From Streptomyces sp. NBC_01306 (GTDB lineage Bacteria; Actinomycetota; Actinomycetes; Streptomycetales; Streptomycetaceae): 64,000 nt of DNA. The translations under genes were made by a program, and so were the position numbers. The notes beneath the pieces were generated by a model, which searched no databases, had not been told where the DNA came from, and saw nothing but the letters and a program-made list of their open reading frames with translations. This document shows, piece after piece, positions 26,504-35,075 of the stretch (the stretch's first letter is position 1; the number at the start of each line of letters is the position of its first letter). Where the stretch lies: positions 1,054,001 to 1,118,000 of the forward strand of contig NZ_JAPEPC010000001.1 in assembly GCF_026340465.1 (NCBI RefSeq), written 5' to 3'.

Positions 26504-27178
26504 TCAGAGGTTTCCGAACTCGGCCCGCAGGTCTGCCGCGGTCGCACCGGAGCTGATCCGGTCGCGGATCTCGTTCTCGCGCGCCGCGACGCCACGGGCG
26601 CTCTCCAGTACCTCCTTGGCGGAGCCGGACGGGACGGTCGCGACGCCGTTCTCGTCGGCCACGACGATGTCGCCCGGGAAGATGACCTGTCCGCCGACCG
26701 AGACCGGGACGTTGACCTGGACGGGCTCGATGCGGTCGTGGACGGCACCGGGCGACTGCCGCGGGGAGGTGGTGCGGTACCAGACGGGGAAGCCGATGTC
26801 GCGGATCTCGTCGATGTCGCGGGCGGCCCCGTCGATGATGGCTCCGGCGATGCCGAACTTGTGGGAGACCGTGGCGGTCAGACCGCCCCACATGGCGGTG
26901 GTCGCCAGACCGTGGCAGGCCATCACGATGACGTCGCCGGGCTGGGCGCGGGACAGGATGGGCAGCGTGTTGACCCAGTCGTCGATCGACAGGTTGATGG
27001 TGAACGCCGGACCGGCGATCTTCTGGTCGTTCCGGACGACCTGGAAGCCGCCCAGGGCGCCGGCGCGGCGCTGCGCGTCGGTCACCACACAGCTGGGGCT
27101 GTACTCGGCGAGCAACTCGCGGAAGCCGTCGGTGATTTCCTGGCTCGGCCGGACGAGTTCGTTGTAGACGGTGTCCAT
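26504..27178 (-). CDS. RraA-fold aldolase/decarboxylase-like protein
   Basis: The 224-residue protein matches the RraA / 4-hydroxy-4-methyl-2-oxoglutarate aldolase family, with GDVIVMACHGLATTAMWGGLTATVSHKFGIAGAIIDGAARDIDEIRDIGFPVW. The metal and substrate motif G-x20-D-x-x-x-R-D is present as DGAARD. Family enzymes do retro-aldol cleavage of 2-keto-4-hydroxy acids or decarboxylate oxaloacetate. The start at 27178 has AGGAG at 7 bases. It lies in the middle of an operon with a NeuB homologue and a transketolase. Both directions of aldol chemistry, or pyruvate removal, would make sense there, but its substrate is unknown. Confidence 0.8.
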   Translation of the reverse strand: MDTVYNELVRPSQEITDGFRELLAEYSPSCVVTDAQRRAGALGGFQVVRNDQKIAGPAFTINLSIDDWVNTLPILSRAQPGDVIVMACHGLATTAMWGGLTATVSHKFGIAGAIIDGAARDIDEIRDIGFPVWYRTTSPRQSPGAVHDRIEPVQVNVPVSVGGQVIFPGDIVVADENGVATVPSGSAKEVLESARGVAARENEIRDRISSGATAADLRAEFGNL

Positions 27179-27228
27179 ACGGTGCTCCTGTTTCGGAAGG
27201 TGTGGGTTGCGGCTCGGGCCCGGGCGGG

Positions 27229-29145
27229 TCAGCTGCCCGTGGCCTGCCGGATGCGGTCCTGGATCCGCGCGGCGAGCCGCTCCGCGCTGAGGCCGTGGGC
27301 GTCGAGCACCTCGGCCTCGGTGCCGCACAGCGGTACATCGGTCAGGCCGATCCCGGTGAAGGACGCGACCCTCTCGGTGCCGAGCTCCAGGAGGGCCCTG
27401 GCCAGCAGGTCCGCCTGCCCGCCGTGGGTGTAGTGGTTCTCCACGACGAACAGGTCGTCGGTGTCGGCCGCCAGGGCGGAGAGCCATCCGCTGTCCACCC
27501 GGTTCAGCCAGGGCAGCGCGACGACGGTCAGGTCCACTCCGTCGGCGGCGAGCAGGTCGGCTGCGCGCAGCAGTTGGGTCAGGACCACCGGTCCCGAGCC
27601 GATGGCCACGGTCCTGCCGCCGGCGCGTACGACCCGGCCGTGTCCGGTGGCCAGCGGCTCCGCGCCCAGGGCCTCTGCCTCGTCGGGCACCGGGGTGCTG
27701 ACGAGCCGGAGATACACGCTCGCATCGGTCTCGGCACAGAACCCGACCGCGGCACGGGCCTCGGCGGAGTTGGCAGGCTCCAGCACGACCAGGCCCGGGA
27801 TGGCGCCCACGGCGCTGACGTCCCGGACGGCCTGGTGGGAGTGGCCGGGGCCGGCCGGCAGCAGGCCCGCGAGGGAGCCGACGTAGACCACCTTCCGGTG
27901 CTCCGACGCGTTGGTGTACATCTGCTCGTTCGGGCGTGCGTGCAGGAAGCACGAGAAGGAGTGCACGAAGGGCAGCAGGCCGCGCGAGGCGAGGCCGCCG
28001 GCCATCGACACCATGTCCTGCTCCGCGATGCCGCACTCGACGAAGCGCTCCGGCAGTGTCTCGGAGAACGGGATGAGGCCGGTGTCGAGCACCAGGTCCG
28101 CGTCGAGCGCGACGATGCGCTCGTCCGTCCGTGCGCGCTCGGCGAGCGCGCGCCCGTACACCTCGGGCAGCCGCGGCCCGGTGGCCTTGGCGGGCGGAGC
28201 CGTGTCCGCGTGCGAGAAGGTGAGCGGGGCAAGACCGTGGCGGGCCAGCAGGGTGTCGACGGCGGTGGTGAGTTCCCGGTGTGCGCCGAGGTAGTCATCA
28301 GCGGCCGGGGCTCCGCTGTGGAAGCGGTAGCGCCATTCGTCGTCGGGCATCGAGGTGGCGGCGAAGGTGGCGCAGCCGGCGCCCTTCACGGTGTCCGCGA
28401 TGATCACGGCGGGCTTGCCCGCGTGCTCCTTCTCACGGAGCCGGAACGCCTCGTCGAGTTCGTGTGCGTCGTTGCCGTCGCAGCGGAGCACGCCCCAGCC
28501 GAAGGCGGCGAACTTCGCCTCGATGTCGCCGAGATCGCTCACATGGGCGACCCAGGTGTCGGACTGGATCTTGTTGTGGTCGACGATGACCGTCAGCTCG
28601 CCGAGGCCCCGGTGGACCGCGCCCGCCAGCGCCTCCCAGTTCTGCCCCTCCTGGAGCTCGCCGTCGCCGGTCAGTACGTAGACACGCCGGTTCACGCCGG
28701 TGAGGCGGTTGGCCAGGATCATGCCCTTGGCCTTGGAGATCCCCATGCCGAGTGAGCCGCTGTTGGCGTGCATGTGCGGGATGGAGACGTCCGGGTGACC
28801 GGGCAGCCCGCCGAGCCGGCGCAGCTGGTGGAGCTTCTCCTGCGGCAGTGCTCCGAGGGCGATCAGGGCCGAGTAGAGGCCGGGTGCGTCATGGCCCTTG
28901 GACGAGAAGTAGATGTCGCCGTCCCCGGCGAACGGCGAGCGCATTTCCTCCAGCAGCAGCCAGGCGACGGTGTCGGCCGCGCTGAAGCTGGATCCGATGT
29001 GCCCGGATCCGGCGCGCATGATGCTGTACAGCGTGTTGATGCGGGCCGCGTCGGCGAAGGCCTTGTTGCGGTCGTGCCGGTCGGGGATGCCGTCGAGAAT
29101 GCGGGTGAACTCGTCGGCGGGCAGCCAGGCGAGAGAGGTGTTCAT
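27229..29145 (-). CDS. Transketolase (full-length, cluster-specific)
   Basis: The 638-residue thiamine-diphosphate enzyme has both halves fused: an N-terminal TPP domain (SGHIGSSFSAADTVAWLL, SSKGHDAPGLYSAL, GDGELQEGQNWEALAGAV...DHNKIQ) and the Pyr domain with FVECGIAEQDMVSMAGGLASRG, then the transketolase C domain. It transfers two-carbon ketol units between sugars, or donates them to unusual acceptors. The tktA-type donor/acceptor loops are shorter than in housekeeping transketolase, so the substrate may be special. The start at 29145 has GGAGA upstream. It lies between the RraA-like and SDR genes and is probably co-transcribed with them. Confidence 0.88.
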   Translation of the reverse strand: MNTSLAWLPADEFTRILDGIPDRHDRNKAFADAARINTLYSIMRAGSGHIGSSFSAADTVAWLLLEEMRSPFAGDGDIYFSSKGHDAPGLYSALIALGALPQEKLHQLRRLGGLPGHPDVSIPHMHANSGSLGMGISKAKGMILANRLTGVNRRVYVLTGDGELQEGQNWEALAGAVHRGLGELTVIVDHNKIQSDTWVAHVSDLGDIEAKFAAFGWGVLRCDGNDAHELDEAFRLREKEHAGKPAVIIADTVKGAGCATFAATSMPDDEWRYRFHSGAPAADDYLGAHRELTTAVDTLLARHGLAPLTFSHADTAPPAKATGPRLPEVYGRALAERARTDERIVALDADLVLDTGLIPFSETLPERFVECGIAEQDMVSMAGGLASRGLLPFVHSFSCFLHARPNEQMYTNASEHRKVVYVGSLAGLLPAGPGHSHQAVRDVSAVGAIPGLVVLEPANSAEARAAVGFCAETDASVYLRLVSTPVPDEAEALGAEPLATGHGRVVRAGGRTVAIGSGPVVLTQLLRAADLLAADGVDLTVVALPWLNRVDSGWLSALAADTDDLFVVENHYTHGGQADLLARALLELGTERVASFTGIGLTDVPLCGTEAEVLDAHGLSAERLAARIQDRIRQATGS

Positions 29146-29179
29146 GGGTTCTCCAGAAGTAGGCGGGGCGGGCTGCGCC

Positions 29180-29989
29180 TCACCAGCTGACGTAACCGCC
29201 GTCCACGAGCAGCTCGGTGCCCGTGACATAGCTGCTCATACCGGAGGCGAGGAAGAGCAGCGGTCCGGTCAGGTCCGCTGCCTCAGCCATCCTGCGGAGG
29301 GGGACGCGCTCGCCGAACTTGCGGCGGAACTCTCCGTCCTGACCACCGCTGACACCGCCGGGCGAGAGCGTGTTGACGCGTACGCCCACCGGTCCCCACA
29401 GCGCCGCGAGGTACCGGGTGAGGGCGGCCGCTGCCGCCTTGGACATCCCGTAGGCCGGCGGCTTGAGGAACGGCGGATCCTGCGGCAGGTGCTCGTACAG
29501 GCGCGGATCGGGCGCCATCGACCCGTACAGGGAACCGATGTTGACGATCGACCCGGCGCCGTTGCGTGCCATCTCGGATCCGAAGACCTGGCAGACCCGC
29601 AGGACTCCCAGGGCGTTGACGTCCAGTACGGCTGCGGACACGTCGGCCGGGATGTCCCCGAAGAGCCAGCTGCCGCCGGTGGCCGACGGTGGCTGGTCGA
29701 TACCCGCGTTGTTGACGAGGATCGTGGGCGTACCGGCCATGGCCTGACATGACGTCAGTGCCGATGTGAGGCTGCCGGTGTCGGTGACGTCCGCCGTTAC
29801 GAGGTGGAAGCGCCGTTCGTCATGACGGCTCGTCACATCCTTGAGGGCGTCGGGCAGTACGGTCGTCCGGTCCAGGCCGACCACCTGAGCGCCCGCGCCC
29901 AGGAGTGCGTCCGTCCAGATCGCGCCGAGCTTGCCCAGGACACCGGTGACGACCGCGACCTGTCCGGTGAGATCGATGTGCGCGTTCAC
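29180..29989 (-). CDS. Short-chain dehydrogenase/reductase
   Basis: The 269-residue classical SDR has the cofactor motif VVTGVLGKLGAIW (TGxxxGxG variant), an Asp after beta-2 (GLDR) that favours NAD, ILVNNAGID, and catalytic Ser in NIGSLYG with Y-G-M-S-K. The insertion APDPRLYEHLPQDPP before the Tyr resembles SDRs that sit with NeuB in flagellar and capsular nonulosonate loci. The GTG start at 29989 has only a weak RBS, but it begins eight bases after the NeuB stop, so coupling is likely. It probably oxidises or reduces a sugar-derived hydroxyl. Confidence 0.83.
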   Translation of the reverse strand: MNAHIDLTGQVAVVTGVLGKLGAIWTDALLGAGAQVVGLDRTTVLPDALKDVTSRHDERRFHLVTADVTDTGSLTSALTSCQAMAGTPTILVNNAGIDQPPSATGGSWLFGDIPADVSAAVLDVNALGVLRVCQVFGSEMARNGAGSIVNIGSLYGSMAPDPRLYEHLPQDPPFLKPPAYGMSKAAAAALTRYLAALWGPVGVRVNTLSPGGVSGGQDGEFRRKFGERVPLRRMAEAADLTGPLLFLASGMSSYVTGTELLVDGGYVSW

Positions 29990-29996
29990 GGCGCCG

Positions 29997-31046
29997 TCAG
30001 CCGAGGTTGCTGAGCTGAATGCTGTCGTCCGCGGCCAGCGGCTCCAGCAGGGTACGGCCGACCAACTCACCCAGCAGGTACGGCCGCAGGCCGTCACCGG
30101 GCGACTTGATGGCGATGCTGTCCGTGGTCAGCGTCTCACCGGCGCGCAGGTCGCGTGCGGCGACCAGTTTCTTGGCCATCTTGTGCAGGGCCGGCTGCTC
30201 GACCGGCAGCACCTGCTTGACCGGGTCGCCCAGCGAACGGCGGGTCCGCTCCAGGCCGTCCACCAGCACGCGCAAGTGGTCGGCCTCCAGCGAGAAGTGG
30301 TGGTCACTGCCCGGCATGGTGCGGTCCAGGGTGACGTGCTTCTCGACGACACGTGCGCCGAGCGCGTACGCGATGACGCTGGACTCCGTCTCGACGTCGT
30401 GGCCCGACAGGCCGACGACGACATCCGGGAACTCCTCGCGGAAGGTGCTGATGACCGAGAGGTTCAGCACGTCCGGGGTGGCCGGGTAGGCGGCGGTGCA
30501 CTGGAGCACGGCCAGCTGGGAGTTGAGCGGCAGGACGGTGTCCACGGCGCGGCGCACGTCTTCCATGGCCGCGCCACCCGTGCTGATGACCAGCGGGATG
30601 CCGGTCTTCGCCGCGTAGGCGAGCAAGGGGGTGTTCGTCAGGTCGCCCGAGGCCATCTTGATGGCGGGCATGCCCAGTTCGGCGAGGAAATCGACGCTTT
30701 CGAAGTCGAACGCGGTCGAGAAGAAGGCAATGCCGGTCTCGGCGGCCACACCGGCGAGGTGCCGGTACTCCTTCTCGCCGAATTCCACCGCTTCGCGGTG
30801 CTCACCGTAGGTCGCGCCATAGCTGTTGCGGCCGGTGTAGGGGCTGTTGTACATCGCCTTGGTGAACAGCGCCTTGTTATTGCGCTTCTGGAGCTTCGCA
30901 GCGTGCGCGCCGGACTTCGCGGCCATACGCACGAGTTCTTCCGCCAACCCGAGATCGCCACCGTGATTGTGGCCGATCTCGGCTATGACATACGCATCCG
31001 TACTGTCAGTGATGGTGGAGTTGCCGATAGTTATACTGCGCGCCAT
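29997..31046 (-). CDS. NeuB/SpsE-family sialic-acid-synthase homologue
   Basis: The 349-residue protein has the full NeuB architecture. A TIM barrel carries AEIGHNHGGDLGLAEELV, FSTAFDFESVDFLAELG, KMASGDLTNTPLL, VISTGGAAMEDV, LQCTAAYP, GLSGHDVE and EKHVTLDRTMPGSDHHFSLEA. A C-terminal SAF (antifreeze-like) domain follows (ARDLRAGETLTTDSIAIKSPGDGLRPY). Family enzymes condense phosphoenolpyruvate with an N-acyl-mannosamine-type aldehyde to a 3-deoxy-2-ulosonic acid. The start at 31046 has GGGGGG eight bases upstream. It is the first gene of a long minus-strand operon, and no CMP-sugar synthetase (NeuA) or epimerase (NeuC) is present, so the aldehyde substrate is probably not a standard nonulosonate precursor. 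Confidence 0.9.
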   Translation of the reverse strand: MARSITIGNSTITDSTDAYVIAEIGHNHGGDLGLAEELVRMAAKSGAHAAKLQKRNNKALFTKAMYNSPYTGRNSYGATYGEHREAVEFGEKEYRHLAGVAAETGIAFFSTAFDFESVDFLAELGMPAIKMASGDLTNTPLLAYAAKTGIPLVISTGGAAMEDVRRAVDTVLPLNSQLAVLQCTAAYPATPDVLNLSVISTFREEFPDVVVGLSGHDVETESSVIAYALGARVVEKHVTLDRTMPGSDHHFSLEADHLRVLVDGLERTRRSLGDPVKQVLPVEQPALHKMAKKLVAARDLRAGETLTTDSIAIKSPGDGLRPYLLGELVGRTLLEPLAADDSIQLSNLG

Positions 31047-31346
31047 TTTTGCGTTCCCCCCGCTTATGCGCAATCCCCTGTTTAATCCCCCAGCAGGCGG
31101 CTCGGCATACCGGCCAGCATCGCCCCCGAGGTGATTGACCTTCAGAACGCTAGCATGGTCTGATGCCGAAGGCACCTGTGAAAGATGCCCCAACGCCCCT
31201 GCAATCAGGGCGTATTGTCGGAAGACGTCGCATGTACGGACCGCAGGCGGAAGGCCTGCGATGGTCGCGGCTCTGCTTTCCCGTTACCTCATCCTGGCGC
31301 GGCCTTCAACGGCACGGCCCTTCAACGAATTGAGAGACATACCACG
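31047..31346. promoter_or_regulatory. Divergent promoter region, NeuB operon / ATP-grasp pair
   Basis: This 300-base gene-free region must drive both the long minus-strand operon and the plus-strand ATP-grasp genes. A TTGACC element lies at 31135-31140 on the plus strand. A direct repeat lies close to the NeuB start and is listed separately. Confidence 0.6.
31072..31090. repeat. AATCCCC direct repeat upstream of the NeuB-like gene
   Basis: AATCCCC occurs at 31072-31078 and 31084-31090, a 12-base period that places both copies on nearly the same helix face, 26-44 bases upstream of the NeuB ATG. It could be an activator site. Confidence 0.45.
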
Positions 31347-32609
31347 GTGAGCATCCTCCTCCTGCACACACGGAACCTCAGTCGGCGCAAGCATCTGGCT
31401 CAGGTACGGCGCTACGCACTGGAGCACGGTGAGCGTCTCCTGATGGTCATGAAGAATCCGACGTGGGAGGCCGGCTTCGTCGACCGGGTGGTCGAGGCCG
31501 ACACGGCCGACCTCCAGGAGACCCTGGACGCCGCCCGCCGGCTCGCCGCGGATGAGACCGAACCCATCCGCGGTGTGCTGACGTTCGTGGAGCAGAGCGT
31601 CCCCGCGGCCGCCGCCGTCGCCGCCGAACTCGACCTGCCATCGGTGGGCGAACAGGCCGCCTACCTGGCCCGGGACAAGTTCGCCATGCGTACCGCGTTC
31701 GGCGCGGCGCAGCTGGGTCAGCCCGGCTTCGCGCTGGCCCGCGACCTGGCCGAGGCGCGCGAAGCGGCCGCCCTGGTCGGCTACCCCCTGGTCCTCAAGC
31801 CGCTCATCGGCGGCGGCAGCAAGTACGTACGGCGGGTGGATGACGACGCCGGGCTCGCGGAGCACTTCGACTCCATCCAGCGCGGGGCGTGGACGGGCTT
31901 CACCCATGACCCGCTGCATGTGAGCACCCGTCAGGAGTACGGCGAGGCCATCCTTCTGGAGAGCTATGTCCCCGGCTCCGAAATCAGTGTCGAATCCATC
32001 GTGGTCGGCGGGCGGACACATGTGGTGGCGATCCATGACAAGCCGCTGCCCATGGAAGGGCCCTTCTTCGAAGAGGTCTACTACACAACTCCCACACGCC
32101 TTCCGCAGGAACTTGTGGATCGCATCACAGCGGCGACTGCGACAGCTCACCGCGCGCTCGGAATCGATACCGGGGCCACACATACGGAGTTCCGGATCAC
32201 TGCGGAGGGCGATCTCCGCATTCTGGAAACGGCGGGACGTCTGGGGGGCGGGCCCGTATATCAGTCCGTACTCCTCAGCACGGGTATCGACATGGTCGAC
32301 GCCCTGCTCGACGTGAGCACGGGGCGCGAAGCCGACCTCGTTCCGCCACGGCCCGCGAAGCCCACCGGTTTCTATCTGTTCTTCGCGGAACGGGCGGGTG
32401 AACTGACGGGTGTGCACGGTATGGACAAGGTCGCCGACGACGAACGCGTCGCGGAAGTGGTGATGTACGGGGAGCCGGGCGACAAGGTCCTCGTACCGCC
32501 CCATGCTTCGGCCGCGCACGGACACGTTCTGTTCTCCGACGAGACCGCCGAGGCCGTGGACGCCGGATTCCGTGAATTCCGCGACATAATCTCTGTGGAG
32601 GTCTCGTGA
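31347..32609 (+). CDS. ATP-grasp ligase, first of a coupled pair
   Basis: The 420-residue protein shows N-terminal HTRNLSRRKHLAQV, then ATP-grasp subdomains: AYLARDKFAMRTAFGAAQLGQPGF, VGYPLVLKPLIGGGSKYVRRV (nucleotide loop), AILLESYVPGSEISVESIVVGG, and the metal site HTEFRITAEGDLRILETAGRLGGG. This resembles carboxylate-amine ligases such as BtrJ, DdaF and other amino-acid ligases. The start GTG at 31347 has only GAGAGA upstream, so the N-terminus is uncertain. It overlaps the second ATP-grasp gene as GTGA and is divergent from the NeuB operon. The pair may ligate two different building blocks in sequence or act as a heterodimer. Confidence 0.85.
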   Translation: MSILLLHTRNLSRRKHLAQVRRYALEHGERLLMVMKNPTWEAGFVDRVVEADTADLQETLDAARRLAADETEPIRGVLTFVEQSVPAAAAVAAELDLPSVGEQAAYLARDKFAMRTAFGAAQLGQPGFALARDLAEAREAAALVGYPLVLKPLIGGGSKYVRRVDDDAGLAEHFDSIQRGAWTGFTHDPLHVSTRQEYGEAILLESYVPGSEISVESIVVGGRTHVVAIHDKPLPMEGPFFEEVYYTTPTRLPQELVDRITAATATAHRALGIDTGATHTEFRITAEGDLRILETAGRLGGGPVYQSVLLSTGIDMVDALLDVSTGREADLVPPRPAKPTGFYLFFAERAGELTGVHGMDKVADDERVAEVVMYGEPGDKVLVPPHASAAHGHVLFSDETAEAVDAGFREFRDIISVEVS

Positions 32610-33877
32610 GATTCCTCGTACTCAACAGAACACCCCTCTCGGGCCGCCGGTTCCCGGAGTGGATCGGTGACCGGCACGAGGCGGTGCTGCTCACGGACGC
32701 GGCAGCGGTCTCGGCGGACCCCGCGGTCCGTGCGGAGCAGCTCGCCGGTTACGCGCACGTGGAGATCGCACACGACTTCCACTTCAACCCGCTCATGGAG
32801 CAGCACGCCCTGGAGCTGCACCGGGAGACGCCCTTCGACCGGGTGATCGCCCTGTCGGAGTTCGACATCCTGCGGGCCGCCCGCCTGCGCGGGCTGCTCG
32901 GGGTGCCGGGTCAGGACAGCGAGAGCGCGAGCGCGTTCCGCGACAAGCTCCGGATGAAGCAGCTGCTGGAGAAGTCCGCTGTGCCGGTGGCCCCTTACGC
33001 CCCGGTGTGCCATCTGGACGATCTGCTCGGTTTCGTCGCGGAGCACGGTTTCCCGGTAGTCGTGAAGCCCCGGCGGGGTGGCGGCTCCATGGGGGTCCGG
33101 GTCATCCGGGACACGGACGGTCTGCGGGCCCTGCTCGCGGACCACCGCGAGCTGGGCACGGACGACGGTGCCCAGTTGCTGGCCGAGCGGTACATCGAGC
33201 ACGAGCTGTTCCATGTCGACGGCATCGTCACGGACGGCGTGCCGAGGCTGATGTGGCCCTCCACCCAGGGGGACACCTCGTGCCTGGACATCATGGCGGG
33301 GAAGCCGCTGCACAGCGCCCTGCTGGATGCCGGTGATCCGCTGCGGGAGCCGCTGGTGGCCATCACCCGTGAGGCCCTGGCCGCGCTGCCCTCTCCCGGG
33401 ACGTTCATGTTCCACGCCGAGGTCTTCCGGGACACGGCGGGGCGGCTCGTGTTCAACGAGGTGGCGAGCCGTATGGGCGGCGGCATGATCGAGCAGGTTC
33501 TGCAGCTCGGCTTCGGCGTCACCCTGCCCGAGGTCTATGTGCGGTCCCTGGCCGGCAACGCGGTGCCGCAGATCCCTGCCGTCCCGCAGCGGATCGCCGG
33601 GCTGTCCCTCTTCCCGCCCCGTCCGGGCACGCTGGTGGAGATCCCCGGCGAGTGCCCGGTGCCCGGGATCACCGCCTACCACCGGCATGCGGAGGCGGGG
33701 ACGGTTCTCGGGACCGCTCGGACCAGCGTGGAGAAGATCGGTTCCGTGCTGGCCACCGGAGACTCACGGGCCGAGGTGGAAGCCTCGCTCGCGGCAGCTC
33801 TGGACTGGTTCGAGCGTTCCACGGTGATCCGTACGCCGGAGGACGAGCTCGCCACGACGGCGGTCCCCGCGGTCTGA
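32606..33877 (+). CDS. ATP-grasp ligase, second of a coupled pair
   Basis: The 423-residue protein begins RFLVLNRTPLSGRRFPEWIG. Typical blocks include ASAFRDKLRMKQLLEKSAVPVAP, HGFPVVVKPRRGGGSMGVRVI (glycine-rich ATP loop), AERYIEHELFHVDGIVTDG, and FMFHAEVFRDTAGRLVFNEVASRMGGGMI (Mg ligands Glu/Asn). The GTG start overlaps the previous stop (GTGA), so the genes are stoichiometrically coupled. It is only distantly similar to the other two ATP-grasp proteins of the cluster, which suggests different substrates. A bidirectional terminator follows. Confidence 0.85.
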   Translation: MRFLVLNRTPLSGRRFPEWIGDRHEAVLLTDAAAVSADPAVRAEQLAGYAHVEIAHDFHFNPLMEQHALELHRETPFDRVIALSEFDILRAARLRGLLGVPGQDSESASAFRDKLRMKQLLEKSAVPVAPYAPVCHLDDLLGFVAEHGFPVVVKPRRGGGSMGVRVIRDTDGLRALLADHRELGTDDGAQLLAERYIEHELFHVDGIVTDGVPRLMWPSTQGDTSCLDIMAGKPLHSALLDAGDPLREPLVAITREALAALPSPGTFMFHAEVFRDTAGRLVFNEVASRMGGGMIEQVLQLGFGVTLPEVYVRSLAGNAVPQIPAVPQRIAGLSLFPPRPGTLVEIPGECPVPGITAYHRHAEAGTVLGTARTSVEKIGSVLATGDSRAEVEASLAAALDWFERSTVIRTPEDELATTAVPAV

Positions 33878-33878
33878 A

Positions 33879-33918
33879 CACGGCAGCGCCCCGGCCTCCG
33901 GGCCGGGGTGCTGCCGTG
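33879..33918. terminator. Strong bidirectional terminator
   Basis: CACGGCAGC plus CCCCGGCC pair with GGCCGGGG plus GCTGCCGTG across an 18-base stem with a single G-T mismatch and loop TCCG, between two convergent stops. Confidence 0.8.
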
Positions 33919-33933
33919 GGGGGCCTTCATGGG

Positions 33934-34779
33934 TCAGGCGTCCGAACTGCCCAGCAGTTCCGACGCCATACGGGCGACGGTCGTGCTCCTGAGGACCTCG
34001 GCATGCCGGTCCTCGAAGAGGATCTCCCTGCCGACGAGTGCCGCGTCCGGCAGCAGCAGCACGGACCGGGTGCGGTTCAGTCCGCTGTCGGGGCTGGACG
34101 AGCAGAGCGCCGTCCCGGCCGACCACAGCGGAACCACGTTGACCGCGTCCGCGATGGCCAGCGACGAGAGCCGCGCGGTCGCCAGGCCGAGTGCCTGGCC
34201 TGCCATCCCCGCCACGGAACCGACCCGCTCCGGCTCATCGCCGATGGCCTGGCTGAGGACCCCGTGGAGTCCGATGGCCAGCGCTCCGGCGTCGTCATCG
34301 GCCCCGGCGTCGGCCAGCAGGGCCGCGCTCTCGCGCTCCAGCCGCTCCAGGGCCCGGCCGGTGAGGCTGTGGGACACGGTGGAGACCAGTCGGCGGAACT
34401 CGTCCACGACAGTGCCGGAATCGACGAGTTCAGGGTCGAACAGCAGGACCTCCGGGGCGCGCCCCTGGTCCCTGCCGACCCCGTCGGCGATGGCTCCGGC
34501 GAAGATGCCGCCCACCCCGTAGCCGAGTACGGCGCGCACCCGCAGACCAGCGGCGCGTACTTCATCGGTCCAGGGTGCGATGTACTCGTCGAGGCACGTG
34601 CCGCGCGGGTGGGTCCGGTCGCTCTCCGTGGCCCGCCAGACGGTGTGCCGGGTGTCCAGAAGTGGAATCAGCTCCCGGAAGTCGGAAGGGGCCGGACCGC
34701 GGGGAGGGGTGTCGACCGCGAGAATCAGTTCTCCGGAATCCCCGGAGCGCAGCTCTTCCCAATGTGCAAGACCGCGCAT
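33934..34779 (-). CDS. Alpha/beta-hydrolase (thioesterase-like) protein lacking the catalytic Ser
   Basis: The 281-residue protein looks like an alpha/beta-hydrolase of the PKS/NRPS thioesterase type by length and layout. The nucleophile elbow reads AVLGYGVGGIFAG, so Gly88 stands where GxSxG needs Ser. FDPELVD follows at the acid position, and a C-terminal EDRHAEVL lies where the catalytic His of thioesterases sits. As written it could not form the usual acyl-enzyme. It may be a binding or chaperone-like protein or use other chemistry. The start is ATG at 34779 with GGAGGG; an upstream GTG has no RBS. Family assignment is by eye and moderate. Confidence 0.5.
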   Translation of the reverse strand: MRGLAHWEELRSGDSGELILAVDTPPRGPAPSDFRELIPLLDTRHTVWRATESDRTHPRGTCLDEYIAPWTDEVRAAGLRVRAVLGYGVGGIFAGAIADGVGRDQGRAPEVLLFDPELVDSGTVVDEFRRLVSTVSHSLTGRALERLERESAALLADAGADDDAGALAIGLHGVLSQAIGDEPERVGSVAGMAGQALGLATARLSSLAIADAVNVVPLWSAGTALCSSSPDSGLNRTRSVLLLPDAALVGREILFEDRHAEVLRSTTVARMASELLGSSDA

Positions 34780-35075
34780 GGCACCCTCCACGTGGCGAGA
34801 AATGTTGTGGTGCGTGAGTCCGTCTGTGACACCTGTGCCGTCAGCACCGACGACCGGCCCGGAGTGCAGGGTTTGCGGGGGATGGATGACCCCGCCGCTC
34901 CGGACCGACCGGCGGGAGAGCGGCTCATGTCATCCGGGGATGCCATGGGGCCGCTCTCTTCGTGGACGGCCGGGACCACACGCACAGGTCCCTCGGGGGG
35001 CCCGGGGCGGGACACTGATGCGCTGTTCGGCCGTTCCTCGCCTCCTACGGTATGGACGGGGCCACTCCGCCCATA

